DNA of 64,000 nucleotides from Chryseobacterium sp. MYb264 (lineage in GTDB: Bacteria > Bacteroidota > Bacteroidia > Flavobacteriales > Weeksellaceae), in NCBI RefSeq assembly GCF_035974275.1, contig NZ_CP142422.1, positions 3,348,001 to 3,412,000 on the forward strand, written 5' to 3'. The first letter of the stretch is position 1; the number at the start of each line of letters is the position of its first letter. A model generated the notes under the pieces. It saw only the letters and a list, made by a program, of their open reading frames with translations. It did not search any database and was not told the origin of the DNA. A program made the translations under genes and the position numbers. Positions 19,552-28,418 of this stretch are shown in pieces.

Positions 19552-20274
19552 TTAACTTTTCTCTGAAAAAACGGTTTTATATAATGAATAAATCATCGCA
19601 TTCCAAAACGGAAAAGTAAATAATCCGCCTATTAAAAATAAGGCAAAACCGATATATTTAAAGAAAAAAGCCACCATTACACACACCAAAACTTCAACAA
19701 AGAACATTTTCAATGCTTTAAAGCTTAATGCGATGGCTTCAAAAGTCCCTTTTCCTGTATAAAACATCAAAGGCGCTGCAAAGACGGTTACCACAACCCA
19801 AACGACTGCCAAAATAATGGTTTGAGCCACTAAAAGGTAAGTAAACATCCAGAAAATATAGAATCCGATGTATTTGAAGAAATTAATTCCGTTGTAACCC
19901 GCAAAAATATCACCCAATTCCAACTTCTCCTTTAGATCAATCTTTCTGAAAATCTGGAAAAAGCCAAGATTTAAAGGATATAAAAAAATCAATGTTGCTA
20001 AAATTCCGTACGTAAAACTCTGATAACTTTCTGTGGCGCTTACTTCAGCAATCTGCTTCATATACTCCGTTGTGCTTATCTTGAAAGCGTCTGCCAATTG
20101 CTGATTCATCTCCCAAATTCCGTATCGGGAAGCGAGAAAGAAAAATGCTGTAAAAAATACCGCAAAATAGATGATGGAAAACACCAGTTGATAAACCAAC
20201 GTCTTATTCCAGTAAAAAAAAGCCTGCTTTAGTATAAAATCAATTCCCGGTTTCTGAGGATATTTGTTCTGCAT
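19552..20274 (-). CDS. Polytopic membrane protein, unknown function
   Basis: 240 residues from the ATG at 20274 (a TTG at 20292 would add six residues but overlaps the promoter-like box TACTTTTG at 20297-20290). Hydrophobic segments at about 28-55, 85-110, 130-165, 170-185 and 195-230. The opening is soluble and the last segment ends Y-S-L-Y-K-T-V-F, similar in form to the Y-S-L-Y-C-A-F-L-G end of the next protein downstream. No known domain recognised. Separated from the downstream operon by 69 bp containing its own promoter. Confidence 0.78.
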   Translation of the reverse strand: MQNKYPQKPGIDFILKQAFFYWNKTLVYQLVFSIIYFAVFFTAFFFLASRYGIWEMNQQLADAFKISTTEYMKQIAEVSATESYQSFTYGILATLIFLYPLNLGFFQIFRKIDLKEKLELGDIFAGYNGINFFKYIGFYIFWMFTYLLVAQTIILAVVWVVVTVFAAPLMFYTGKGTFEAIALSFKALKMFFVEVLVCVMVAFFFKYIGFALFLIGGLFTFPFWNAMIYSLYKTVFSEKS

Positions 20275-20310
20275 TAAAAAAAATTTATGCAAAAGTAAAC
20301 ATCTAATAAT

Positions 20311-20322
20311 TATTTTTGCCGA
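20311..20322 (+). promoter_or_regulatory. -7 element 4 nt before pabB, predicts leaderless mRNA
   Basis: TATTTTTG (20311-20318) matches TAnnTTTG exactly, followed by CCGA and then the ATG at 20323. No clear -33 element. An alternative ATG at 20350 would turn this into an ordinary short-leader promoter. Confidence 0.45.
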
Positions 20323-21300
20323 ATGTTTTCAGTGAATCATCAAAAATTTATGGAAATGGACGAACTTTCTCTTCAGAAGGTTCCCTATTTCTTCATCGTG
20401 GACTTCCTTACGGAGAATGTAGAGATCTTTAAAGAAGATGAAATAGAAAAATCAGGCTTATTAATTGATTTTCAAAACTTTTCAAGCTTAAAAAAGGAAG
20501 AAAAACTCCATAAAAATATCGAATGGAAATCGTTTCCGGAAACTATGGAAAGTTTTAAAACAGGTTTTGATGAAGTACAGAAAAATATTCGCTTAGGAAA
20601 TTCTTATCTTGTAAATTATACTAGAAAAACGAAAATTGAGACAAATTTAACACTTGAGGAAATTTTTTATCATTCTACTGCAAAATACAAGGTTTTTTAT
20701 AAAGATTTTTTTGTATTTTTTTCTCCTGAAACTTTTGTGAAAATCGTAGACGGCAAAATTTTGACTTATCCAATGAAAGGAACCATAGATGCGTCTTTGG
20801 AAAATGCAGCAGAAATTTTGAAGAACGACAAAAAGGAAAAAGCAGAACACTACACGGTGGTAGATTTGCTTCGAAACGATTTGAGCATGGTGGCAGATGA
20901 TGTGAAGGTTGATCAATTTCAACACATCGACTTCATCAAAACACAGCAAAAAGATTTGTATGCCATGAGTTCTGAGATTTCAGGAACATTAAAACCTGAA
21001 TTTGACGGAAAAGTGGGAAGCATTATGCAAAAACTGCTTCCTGCGGGCTCTATTTTAGGAGCTCCCAAGCCAAAAACGTTGGAAATAATCCTTAATGCCG
21101 AAGGATATGACAGAGGTTATTACACGGGAGTTTGCGGTTGGTTTGATGGTAAAAACGTAGACAGCTGTGTTATGATTCGTTTTATTGAAAAGGAAGGCGA
21201 AGATCTTTATTTCAAAAGCGGCGGCGGCATCACGCACATGAGTAAATTAGAAGACGAGTATCAGGAAATGAAAAATAAAATTTATGTCCCAATTCATTGA
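20323..21300 (+). CDS. pabB: Aminodeoxychorismate synthase component I (chorismate-binding)
   Basis: 325 residues covering the chorismate-utilising catalytic domain only. It converts chorismate plus ammonia to 4-amino-4-deoxychorismate for folate. Conserved blocks: the G-N-S-Y-L-V-N-Y-T region, L-L-R-N-D-L-S, L-P-A-G-S-I-L-G-A-P-K, R-G-Y-Y-T-G-V-C-G-W-F and the C-terminal G-G-G-I-T. It is short relative to about 450-residue enterobacterial PabB because the N-terminal Trp-binding half is reduced. Overlaps pabC by 17 bp. The glutaminase partner (pabA) is not in the window. Anthranilate or isochorismate synthases share the fold, but the pabC neighbour settles it. Confidence 0.9.
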   Translation: MFSVNHQKFMEMDELSLQKVPYFFIVDFLTENVEIFKEDEIEKSGLLIDFQNFSSLKKEEKLHKNIEWKSFPETMESFKTGFDEVQKNIRLGNSYLVNYTRKTKIETNLTLEEIFYHSTAKYKVFYKDFFVFFSPETFVKIVDGKILTYPMKGTIDASLENAAEILKNDKKEKAEHYTVVDLLRNDLSMVADDVKVDQFQHIDFIKTQQKDLYAMSSEISGTLKPEFDGKVGSIMQKLLPAGSILGAPKPKTLEIILNAEGYDRGYYTGVCGWFDGKNVDSCVMIRFIEKEGEDLYFKSGGGITHMSKLEDEYQEMKNKIYVPIH

Positions 21301-21910
21301 AAGCATTAAAGTAGAAGATCAGGAAATTTACCTGTTAGATTTTCATCAGAAGCGTGTAAATCAAACCTTTGCCCATTTTGGGAAGGAAGGTTCTATTGAT
21401 TTAAAAAAAATATTTGAACATCTTGAGCATGATGAAGATGGGCTTTTCAAATTCAGAATTGTGTATGATCTGGATAAAAAAGTGCGTACCCAGATGATTC
21501 CTTATGCGATTCCGGAGATACAAGATTTTCAGCTAGTTGAAAACAACAGTTTTGATTATTCCTTCAAATTTGAAGACAGAAAAGAACTGGAAAAGATGAA
21601 AATGAAATCTAAAGCAGAGGAAATTATCATCGTGAAAAATAATCACATTACCGATACTTCTTTTTCTAATCTTTTATTTTTGAAAGGTAAAGAATGGTTT
21701 ACACCCAACACTTATCTTTTGAATGGAGTTCAGAGACAGGATCTTTTAAAATCGAAAGATATTAAAGAAACTGAAATAACGCTGCAAAATCTGAAACAAT
21801 TTTCACATTTTCAGCTTATTAACTCTTTAAATGATTTTGATGAAAACTTCATTTACCCAATAGCCCGAATTATCAACCTACCGGGTAATGAAGAATATTT
21901 AGATCTTTAA
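21284..21910 (+). CDS. pabC: Class IV aminotransferase, probable aminodeoxychorismate lyase
   Basis: 208-residue PLP-dependent fold-type IV protein, shorter than the usual 265-290. It would release pyruvate from aminodeoxychorismate to give p-aminobenzoate. Family-like elements are F-H-Q-K-R-V-N near residue 20, F-K-F-R-I-V-Y, the K-x-x-D-R-K-E-L region where the PLP Lys is expected, and N-H-I-T-D-T-S-F-S-N-L-L-F with L-L-N-G-V-Q-R. Assignment rests mainly on its 17-bp overlap with pabB. Its stop overlaps the convergent menD stop by 3 bp. Confidence 0.8.
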   Translation: MSQFIESIKVEDQEIYLLDFHQKRVNQTFAHFGKEGSIDLKKIFEHLEHDEDGLFKFRIVYDLDKKVRTQMIPYAIPEIQDFQLVENNSFDYSFKFEDRKELEKMKMKSKAEEIIIVKNNHITDTSFSNLLFLKGKEWFTPNTYLLNGVQRQDLLKSKDIKETEITLQNLKQFSHFQLINSLNDFDENFIYPIARIINLPGNEEYLDL

Positions 21911-23586
21911 TTTTCTTTCATGAATTCAAAATAACCTTTTAGAACGTCAGCACTATTTTTACCATAGGTGTTGACTTCTAATATTTTAGGCTGTGCATCT
22001 GGCTTGAAGAAATTTTCCAGCACTCTGTCCAGCGTTGGTTCGTCTTCCACTTTTGTGTAAGCAAAGCCGAAATGCTTGGCAATATGTTCTGCGTTTTTCT
22101 TATGCTTGGTCGCGATAAATTCGTCTAAAGTATTTGGATTTGCATTTCCTGGTCCCGGAATAATTTTGAAAATATTTCCTTCTCCATTGTTGAAAATAAT
22201 AATTCTCACAAATGGCGGAATATATTGATTCCAAAGTCCGTTTACGTCATAGAAAAAGCTTAAATCACCTGTAATTAACAAAGTTGGGCTGGCATTTTTT
22301 ATCGCAAAACCCATCGCTGTTGAAGTAGAACCGTCAATTCCGCTTGTTCCTCGGTTGCAATACATTTTTCTTTTCCCGAAATCGAACAACTGCGCATATC
22401 GAATTGCCGAACTGTTGCTGAAATGAATATTGTAGTTTTCAGGAATAGTTTGAGACGCTTTATTAAAAAAATAGAAATCTGAAAATTCAACTCTATTCAA
22501 ATATAATTCGTGTTTCGCATCTTTTTTATCCCTCAAAACATCCCAAAGATTGAAATAAGGTTTAGGCTCAAGAGTTACGAAGTTTAATAATTTTGAAAAG
22601 AAAACTTCAGGCTTTACTTCAATTTTCTCCGTTAAAGCGAAATATGTATCCGGCTGCCAGACCTCATCCAAATGCCAATGTTGCTTTGGTCGTGCTTTTC
22701 TCAAAAACTGTTTTACTTTTTTAGAAACTACGTTTTGCCCAACAGTAATCAACAAATCGGGTGCATAGGTTTTAAAATCTTCTTCCGTGAAATTGTAAAT
22801 ATAACGGTCAATATGCTTAAAGAACTTTTCGTAATGCAAATTAGAATTCGCTTCACTCAAAACAACAACCGAATGATTTTTAACCAATTGAGTTAATTGA
22901 TTTTCAAGTTCCGGACTGTAATTTCTGGTTCCGACTAACAATAAAATTCTTTGTGAAGTATTCCAATCTGCTACTAAATTAGACGGAATTTCATATTCTT
23001 TATTCTTGATCGTTTTTTCAACGCTTGGGAAAGTTGGAAGTTCTGAAACCAATTCATACAAAGGTTCTTCCAACGGAATATTAATATGTACCGGACCTTG
23101 TTTTTCAATACAGAGTTCGATCGCTTTTTTAATAATATCAAAATTGATGTCTTCTGCATTTTCCTTACTGTCTTCCAGCAACTGGAAATCTCCGTAAGAA
23201 TGCTGATGAAAAAGTTGATTCTGTCTAATCGTCTGCCCATCAAAAATATCCACATAATCTGTCGGGCGGTCTGCCGTTAGCACCAAAAGCGGAATATTTG
23301 AATAAAATGCTTCTGTGATCGCCGGATAATAATTGGCCGCCGCCGAACCGCTGGTACACGTTATGGCCACAGGTTTTTTCTCACTAATCGACATTCCGAG
23401 GGCAACGAAAGCAGCACTTCTTTCATCCACAATACTAAAAGAATTGAAAACGCCTGCCATTTCCGAAAAATGAATCGCCAAAGGAGCATTTCGGGATCCC
23501 GGAGAGATCACTACATCTGAAATTCCATATTGCTGAAGAAGATGCGCAAGTATCTGAATACTTCTTTTAGAAGAATATTTTTTCAT
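21907..23586 (-). CDS. menD: 2-succinyl-5-enolpyruvyl-6-hydroxy-3-cyclohexene-1-carboxylate synthase
   Basis: 559-residue thiamine-diphosphate enzyme that condenses isochorismate with 2-oxoglutarate in menaquinone synthesis, consistent with an MK-respiring flavobacterium. Hallmarks are V-I-S-P-G-S-R-N-A-P-L near residue 22, D-E-R-S-A-A-F-V-A-L-G, C-T-S-G-S-A-A-A-N-Y-Y-P, the C-terminal G-I-D-G-S-T-S-T-A-M-G and the ThDP/Mg motif G-D-L-S-F-F-Y-D-V-N-G-L. Other men genes are not in the window. The start at 23586 is preceded at 4 nt by an exact -7 promoter box. Confidence 0.96.
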   Translation of the reverse strand: MKKYSSKRSIQILAHLLQQYGISDVVISPGSRNAPLAIHFSEMAGVFNSFSIVDERSAAFVALGMSISEKKPVAITCTSGSAAANYYPAITEAFYSNIPLLVLTADRPTDYVDIFDGQTIRQNQLFHQHSYGDFQLLEDSKENAEDINFDIIKKAIELCIEKQGPVHINIPLEEPLYELVSELPTFPSVEKTIKNKEYEIPSNLVADWNTSQRILLLVGTRNYSPELENQLTQLVKNHSVVVLSEANSNLHYEKFFKHIDRYIYNFTEEDFKTYAPDLLITVGQNVVSKKVKQFLRKARPKQHWHLDEVWQPDTYFALTEKIEVKPEVFFSKLLNFVTLEPKPYFNLWDVLRDKKDAKHELYLNRVEFSDFYFFNKASQTIPENYNIHFSNSSAIRYAQLFDFGKRKMYCNRGTSGIDGSTSTAMGFAIKNASPTLLITGDLSFFYDVNGLWNQYIPPFVRIIIFNNGEGNIFKIIPGPGNANPNTLDEFIATKHKKNAEHIAKHFGFAYTKVEDEPTLDRVLENFFKPDAQPKILEVNTYGKNSADVLKGYFEFMKEN

Positions 23587-23598
23587 ATCACAAATTTA
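23587..23598 (-). promoter_or_regulatory. -7 element 4 nt before menD, predicts leaderless mRNA
   Basis: Minus strand TAAATTTG (23598-23591), then TGAT, then the menD ATG (23586). No clear -33 TTTG/TTG at the standard spacing. Confidence 0.45.
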
Positions 23599-23643
23599 GT
23601 TTATAAATACTTAATTCTAAAAACATTTAATTTAAAAAAAATG

Positions 23644-23651
23644 TAATTTTG
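23644..23651 (+). promoter_or_regulatory. -7 element of the oxygenase gene
   Basis: TAATTTTG, an exact TAnnTTTG, 21 nt before the ATG at 23673. A -33 element is not evident. Confidence 0.4.
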
Positions 23652-23672
23652 CAGTCACGTTAAATTTCTAAA

Positions 23673-24623
23673 ATGGACAAAATACCTAGTGTAGACCTGC
23701 GTGATTTCCTTTCGGGTACCCCGGAACGCAAACAGAAATTTGTAAATGAAATCGGAAAAGCTTATGAAGAAATTGGTTTTGTAGCCTTAAAAGGCCATTT
23801 TCTTGATGACAACCTTGTAGAAGATTTGTATGGAGAGGTGAAAAACTTTTTTGAACTTCCAACGGAAACGAAACTTAAGTATGAAATTCCCGGAATTGGT
23901 GGCCAAAGAGGTTATGTAGGATTTGGTAAAGAAACTGCAAAGGGTTTCAAAAAAGGAGATTTGAAGGAGTTTTGGCATTTCGGACAATATGTGTCTGATG
24001 ATTCCCAATACAAAAGCGAATATCCTGACAACGTAATCGTGGATGAACTTCCAAAATTCAATGAAGTAGGCAAGGAAGCTTACCAGATGCTTGAAAAAAC
24101 AGGACAGTATGTTTTAAGAGCATTGGCCATTTATCTTGGTCTGGATGAATTTTATTTTGACGACAAAATCGCAGAAGGAAATTCTATTCTTAGACCTATT
24201 CATTATCCGCCAATCACAGAAGAGCCTAATGATGCGGTAAGAGCAGCAGCTCACGGAGATATTAACCTCATTACTCTTTTAATGGGTTCTCAGGGGAAAG
24301 GTCTTCAGGTTCAGAATCACAACGGAGACTGGATCGATGCGATTGCAGAACCGGATGAATTGATGATCAACGTTGGAGATATGTTGTCGAGACATACCAA
24401 CAACAGATTGAAATCTACGATTCACAGAGTGGTAAATCCGCCAAGAGAATTGTGGGGAACTTCAAGATATTCGATTCCTTTCTTTATGCACCCTGTAAGT
24501 TCAATGTCGTTAAATGCGCTTGAAAACTGTGTGGATGAAAACAATCCTAAATTGTATTCTGATACTACAGCCGGAGAATTTTTGCATGAAAGATTGGTAG
24601 AATTGGGATTGATAAAAATTTAA
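23673..24623 (+). CDS. Isopenicillin N synthase-like 2-oxoglutarate/Fe(II) oxygenase
   Basis: 316-residue member of the 2OG-Fe(II) dioxygenase superfamily. The N-terminal DIOX_N-like region starts V-D-L-R-D-F and includes E-I-G-F-V-A-L-K-G-H. The iron triad is visible as His194-x-Asp196 and His251, and the 2OG/cosubstrate motif Arg265-x-Ser267 follows in S-R-Y-S-I-P-F-F. Cytoplasmic, monocistronic between menD (divergent) and a peptide gene. Substrate unknown; despite the name of the family there are no beta-lactam biosynthesis genes nearby. Confidence 0.9.
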   Translation: MDKIPSVDLRDFLSGTPERKQKFVNEIGKAYEEIGFVALKGHFLDDNLVEDLYGEVKNFFELPTETKLKYEIPGIGGQRGYVGFGKETAKGFKKGDLKEFWHFGQYVSDDSQYKSEYPDNVIVDELPKFNEVGKEAYQMLEKTGQYVLRALAIYLGLDEFYFDDKIAEGNSILRPIHYPPITEEPNDAVRAAAHGDINLITLLMGSQGKGLQVQNHNGDWIDAIAEPDELMINVGDMLSRHTNNRLKSTIHRVVNPPRELWGTSRYSIPFFMHPVSSMSLNALENCVDENNPKLYSDTTAGEFLHERLVELGLIKI

Positions 24624-24644
24624 CTGTAAAATATACCACAGTTA

Positions 24645-24674
24645 TTTGAGTTAATCAAAAATTAATTATCTTTA
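24645..24674 (+). promoter_or_regulatory. Promoter of bacteriocin-like peptide gene 1
   Basis: TTTG (24645-24648), 18 nt, TATCTTTA (24667-24674); the -7 box differs from TAnnTTTG only at the last base. About 30 nt before the peptide start. Confidence 0.5.
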
Positions 24675-24704
24675 CTTAAGTATCAAATTTCTAATTAAAA
24701 CATT

Positions 24705-24866
24705 ATGAAAAATTTAAAAAAACTAAGTAAAGGCCAATTAAAATCTATTACCGGCGCAGGAGGTGTAAAACTTCCGGAACCAGAACTTTGTCTGTATGCC
24801 TGCAACGGCATTGTTGTATGTGTAGCTTGCAGCGACGATTTCAAATGTCCGGTAGATGATATGTAA
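24705..24866 (+). CDS. Bacteriocin-like peptide precursor with double-glycine leader
   Basis: 53 residues. The leader M-K-N-L-K-K-L-S-K-G-Q-L-K-S-I-T-G-A-G-G ends in a Gly-Gly (residues 19-20), the cleavage signature used by peptidase-containing ABC exporters. The 33-residue core is acidic and carries five Cys (29, 33, 39, 42, 48) with a hydrophobic C-N-G-I-V-V-C-V-A-C centre. The leader is clearly related to that of the peptide at 29047 although the cores differ. It has its own promoter and a terminator at 24894. No exporter or maturation enzyme lies beside it. Function (antimicrobial, signal or other) is unproven. Confidence 0.85.
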   Translation: MKNLKKLSKGQLKSITGAGGVKLPEPELCLYACNGIVVCVACSDDFKCPVDDM

Positions 24867-24893
24867 GATCAAAAATCATACATGATAAAAAAG

Positions 24894-24920
24894 AACCGTT
24901 CCTTTGGGAGCGGTTTTTTG
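24894..24920 (+). terminator. Terminator after peptide gene 1
   Basis: AACCGTTCC (24894-24902) pairs with GGAGCGGTT (24907-24915) with one G-T wobble and a tetraloop, followed by Ts. Confidence 0.85.
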
Positions 24921-24932
24921 TTTTTGAAATCA

Positions 24933-25742
24933 TTACAATAAATCTATTTCCAGCATATTATTATCTTTTTTAATTCTGTTTTTAAAAAGCTTCTCTTCAT
25001 CTCTAAAAACCTGTTCGCCTGTCCTGAAATTTCCGTCACTATCTGTTTGATCCGGATATCTTCCGCGTAAATGCTTTAATGGATCTTTTCGATATTCAGT
25101 CAAAAGCTTTTTATATTCTTCCTGAGTAATCTGTTTAGTAGGTTTTGAATTTTCAGTTGATGGATATTCTTCATTATTTTTAGACTTTACAATCTGTATC
25201 GCAGTGAAAACATGATTTTTTTTATCATCTTCAATTTTTAGGATTAAACCCGGAAGCCCTTTAAATTTATAAGGTCCGTCCTGAATAGAAATATCGGAAG
25301 CAAACCACGCCGTCCAGTTTCTACCTCCAAAATTGGTTTCTGCGCTGGTAACAGAATGCCCTAAAATACTGCCTTTTCGATTGGTTATTTTCCAGTTTAT
25401 TTTTCTTTTGTCTGAAACACCGTAAACTGTAGAACTAATTTTCGTCATCATATTCACTTCATTATTCTGAAGGTTTTTAATAATCCTGAAATTAATATAT
25501 TCCCGATTGGGCGGCATATAAAACAAACCTTTCTTTTTATAAGCAACAGCAGTAGAATCTACATTATAATTTCTATAGCTGTAAAATTGCGATTCTTTTG
25601 GATGAATATCCAGAAACATATATTCCTTACTTATGACTTTTGGAAGTGTAGTGTCTGGCACAAATTCATATTGATAAATAAACCTTGTGGTCTGTGCTAA
25701 TGAATAATTAAAAACAAAAAGTAAAATAATTAATAGTCTCAT
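24933..25742 (-). CDS. GLPGLI family secreted protein
   Basis: 269 residues with a signal peptide (hydrophobic stretch to Leu-Ala-Gln, residue about 17). The family motif G-L-P-G-L-I-L occurs at about residue 163, preceded by the conserved N-F-G-G-R-N-W-T-A-W-F block. GLPGLI proteins are a Bacteroidota-specific exported family, often present in many copies, with no established function. A second member lies at 52158-52940. It is convergent with the bacteriocin-like peptide gene. The C-terminal third is charged (Lys/Glu) and poorly conserved in type. Confidence 0.9.
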   Translation of the reverse strand: MRLLIILLFVFNYSLAQTTRFIYQYEFVPDTTLPKVISKEYMFLDIHPKESQFYSYRNYNVDSTAVAYKKKGLFYMPPNREYINFRIIKNLQNNEVNMMTKISSTVYGVSDKRKINWKITNRKGSILGHSVTSAETNFGGRNWTAWFASDISIQDGPYKFKGLPGLILKIEDDKKNHVFTAIQIVKSKNNEEYPSTENSKPTKQITQEEYKKLLTEYRKDPLKHLRGRYPDQTDSDGNFRTGEQVFRDEEKLFKNRIKKDNNMLEIDLL

Positions 25743-25790
25743 CAGGAATTATTTAGTACTAAAATACCAAAGAAATGAGAAAAATAAAAA

Positions 25791-26837
25791 TTAATCAAAC
25801 AATCTCAGCTGCTGATCTCTACTTCCCGTAAAATCTTTTACAGACAATTTCGGAAACTCTTTACCCTCAAAAAACTTCTTTTTCCCGATTTTGAAAGTTG
25901 TATGAATCATCTCTGCTATATTCCCCTCCCCTCTTTGTCGTTCAAAATATCTTTTGTCGCCCAATTTTCCGCCTCGCATCGAGCGAATAAGGTTAAGTAC
26001 TTTTTGAGCGCGATCCGGAAAAGCCGCTTCAATCCATTTCACAAAAACAGGCTCCACTGTATCATTTAGCCTCACCAGCGTGTAACCAAAACTTTGGGCA
26101 CCAGCTTCTGAAATAGACTTCAGAATATTCAGTGGCTCATCACTATTCAATCCGGGAATAACAGGTGCCACCATCACGTGAACAGGGATATTGTTTTCAG
26201 ATAAGACCTCTATGGCTTTCATTTTATTTTTTGCGGAACTCGTGCGCGGCTCCATTTTTCTTCTGAGATCTTCATTAATTGTGGGAATGCTTAACGAAAC
26301 GGAAACAAGATTCTTTTCCGCCATAGGTTTCAGAATATCAAGATCTCTTAAAACCATTGCATTTTTTGTCAGAATATTGACAGGATGTCTGTAGTCGAGA
26401 CAAACTTGCAGTAATTTTCTGGTGATCTCAAACTGTCGTTCTGCAGGCTGATAACAATCCGTATTCCCGGAAAGTAAAATCGGTGCAGGCTGATAACCTC
26501 TTTTTTGAAAAAATTTTTCCAGCAATTCCGGTGCATTTTTCTTTACCATGATCTTTCTTTCGAAATCAATCCCGGCACTGTAGCCCCAATATTCGTGCGT
26601 GGGTCTGGCAAAACAGTAAGAACATCCATGCTCACACCCCTGATAAGGGTTCATGGAATATTCCATTGGAAGATCCTCACTTTTCACCTGGTTTACAATT
26701 GATTTTGGAAATACTTCCGTGAAAGAAGTTTTCACAGTTTCGAAATCTTCATCTTCAGGCTCATGAGTATATTTATCGAAACGGTTAATGACATTTCGTA
26801 GCGCTCCCTGACCTTTTATGATATTTTCGTTCTGCAT
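25791..26837 (-). CDS. PA0069-family radical SAM protein
   Basis: 348 residues from the ATG at 26837 (a longer frame to 26903 adds an unlikely hydrophobic stretch). The 4Fe-4S/SAM motif is Cys68-x3-Cys72-x2-Cys75 in N-P-Y-Q-G-C-E-H-G-C-S-Y-C-F-A-R-P. It is followed by L-L-S-G-N-T-D-C-Y-Q-P-A-E and the V-S-L-S-I-P-T strand of the TIM-barrel. These match the PA0069/SplB-related subgroup. Not a true spore photoproduct lyase by context. No substrate can be named. Confidence 0.9.
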   Translation of the reverse strand: MQNENIIKGQGALRNVINRFDKYTHEPEDEDFETVKTSFTEVFPKSIVNQVKSEDLPMEYSMNPYQGCEHGCSYCFARPTHEYWGYSAGIDFERKIMVKKNAPELLEKFFQKRGYQPAPILLSGNTDCYQPAERQFEITRKLLQVCLDYRHPVNILTKNAMVLRDLDILKPMAEKNLVSVSLSIPTINEDLRRKMEPRTSSAKNKMKAIEVLSENNIPVHVMVAPVIPGLNSDEPLNILKSISEAGAQSFGYTLVRLNDTVEPVFVKWIEAAFPDRAQKVLNLIRSMRGGKLGDKRYFERQRGEGNIAEMIHTTFKIGKKKFFEGKEFPKLSVKDFTGSRDQQLRLFD

Positions 26838-26900
26838 TTCAGATGTAAAATTAGAGCGGAAATTTTGTAAAATAATGAGTTTTAACATTAAATTTTTCCA

Positions 26901-26935
26901 CAAAAAAAATCCAACACCGTCACAGTGCTGGATTT
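26901..26935 (-). terminator. Terminator of the small membrane protein gene
   Basis: AAATCCAACAC (26908-26918) pairs with GTGCTGGATTT (26925-26935) with one wobble; a U8 tract follows on the minus strand. Confidence 0.8.
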
Positions 26936-26959
26936 AAACATAATTAATATATTTTTTTA

Positions 26960-27154
26960 CTACTTCAGTGCGTAAAATTCCACTCCGTGATATTCATCCT
27001 CGTGGTTTTTTTCATCAAAGTGTCTGTGATAGTCTGAATAGCTATCACTATATTTTTTGTCTTTTTTGTGTAATATTTTCTTAATGCCTATGATACTTAA
27101 TACTGCCAAAAGACCAACTCCTCCTGCCAGTAAAACTCCAACTTCTTTTTTCAT
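26960..27154 (-). CDS. Small single-pass membrane protein
   Basis: 64 residues: one hydrophobic helix (about residues 6-25, Gly/Leu/Ile-rich) then a charged C-terminal tail rich in Lys, Asp, Tyr, Ser and His. No signal-peptidase site is evident, so it is probably N-in or N-out anchored. It begins with Met-Lys-Lys-Glu and is closed by a strong terminator, which supports a real gene despite its size. No family recognised. Confidence 0.7.
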   Translation of the reverse strand: MKKEVGVLLAGGVGLLAVLSIIGIKKILHKKDKKYSDSYSDYHRHFDEKNHEDEYHGVEFYALK

Positions 27155-27300
27155 ATTTTGTCCGATTTATTAAAATGACTACTGCAAAAAGCATACCTAT
27201 TTATTCCATGTCAATTATAATTTTTGTTAATATGCCCCGCCTTGCCAAGTAAAATGATTTAAATTTTCAAAACAAAAAATTTTAAAGCAAATTCGGATTA

Positions 27301-27687
27301 TTATTTCTTTTCGAGTATCATTTTAATGAAAACAGAAAGTAGTAGGCATCCGGCTGCATAACAGAGAATATCGATCAGGGAAAATGAATTTCCGATTACA
27401 ATATACATCAGACTACCTGGCTTGAAGCCAAGTTTTTCAGCGACATTAAGATATTGTGCAAACTCTACGAGGCAGGAGAAAACAAAAATACCGAGAATCA
27501 GTTGTAAGTTATTTTTTATTTCAAAAAAACATTTGATGAAAGTATAAATCAGCATCACCACAATTACATCGCCTAAATAGGCTCTTACGAAGAAAATATT
27601 TTTGAGTTTTGTGGCTATTAAAACTTCAATTAAGAAAATTATTATTGTTACAACGAAATATTTTAGATTGAATTTGAATTTCATCAT
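27301..27687 (-). CDS. DUF2809 family membrane protein
   Basis: 128 residues, four hydrophobic segments (about 10-28, 40-55, 62-78, 104-124). The family pattern V-R-A-Y-L-G-D-V-I-V-V near residue 35, V-E-F-A-Q-Y near 75 and the C-terminal S-L-I-D-I-L-C-Y-A-A-G matches DUF2809, whose function is unknown. It starts about 65 bp downstream of the thioredoxin-like gene's stop, separated by a terminator, so it is likely an independent unit. Confidence 0.83.
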   Translation of the reverse strand: MMKFKFNLKYFVVTIIIFLIEVLIATKLKNIFFVRAYLGDVIVVMLIYTFIKCFFEIKNNLQLILGIFVFSCLVEFAQYLNVAEKLGFKPGSLMYIVIGNSFSLIDILCYAAGCLLLSVFIKMILEKK

Positions 27688-27700
27688 TATTAATTTTTAG

Positions 27701-27736
27701 ACATAAAAAATCGGTATTCAGACAAACACCGATTTT
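27701..27736 (-). terminator. Terminator after the redoxin gene pair
   Basis: AAAATCGGT (27707-27715) and ACCGATTTT (27728-27736) form a 9-bp stem with a 12-nt loop; a U tract follows on the minus strand. Confidence 0.8.
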
Positions 27737-27751
27737 GTATGCACAAATATA

Positions 27752-28408
27752 TTATTTCTTTACTTTCACGGTGCATCCAATAGCAACTGTTTTCGTCATT
27801 TTTATCGGTTCATTTTTAATCAAAGCATTTACCGCATCCTGCACATAATATTCAGAAACATCATTCGGGTTTTCGTAGTTATTGTCGATGGCACCAATGT
27901 ATTTCACTATATTTTTACCATTCTCTTTCTGCAAAAGAAACACATGAGGCGTTTTTGTGGCTCCGTATTGAGGGAAAATTTTCTGTCTATCATCCACCAG
28001 ATACGGAAAAGTAAAATTCTTCTGCTTGGCTCTTTCGATCATTTCCTTGTAACCGTCTTCAGGCTGCACATTGGGGTCATTTGGATTGATCGCAATTACC
28101 GGATAACCCTGAGATTTGAATTTCTTATCTAATTCAATAATTCGGTTTTCGTACTTTTTCGCATACGGACAATGGTTGCAGGTAAAAACAACGATAAACC
28201 CTTTTGCGGTTTTAAAATCTGCCAGTGATACCATTTTCCCATCTACATTTTTCAGTTTAAAATCTGTCGCTTCATCCCCAACTTCATAGCCTTTTACAGA
28301 AGATTTATCTCCCGATTCCGTTTCATTTTTATGATGATTTCCTGTTGTGAAACTCAATAAACCAAGCCCAAGAACAAAGGCAGTCAATATAACTTTAAAA
28401 TTTTTCAT
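27752..28408 (-). CDS. Exported thioredoxin-fold redoxin protein
   Basis: 218 residues from the ATG at 28408. Signal peptide at residues 1-22, then an AhpC/TSA-redoxin domain starting G-D-E-A-T-D-F-K-L. The redox centre is Thr-Cys-Asn-His-Cys-Pro-Tyr-Ala, a CxxC site, and the cis-Pro region is T-K-T-P-H-V-F. The protein ends with a Cys in A-I-G-C-T-V-K. It sits in an operon 10 bp behind another exported thioredoxin-like protein, suggesting a joint role in extracytoplasmic thiol redox. Start chosen because it gives a clean signal peptide. Confidence 0.88.
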   Translation of the reverse strand: MKNFKVILTAFVLGLGLLSFTTGNHHKNETESGDKSSVKGYEVGDEATDFKLKNVDGKMVSLADFKTAKGFIVVFTCNHCPYAKKYENRIIELDKKFKSQGYPVIAINPNDPNVQPEDGYKEMIERAKQKNFTFPYLVDDRQKIFPQYGATKTPHVFLLQKENGKNIVKYIGAIDNNYENPNDVSEYYVQDAVNALIKNEPIKMTKTVAIGCTVKVKK

Positions 28409-28418
28409 AAATATTTGT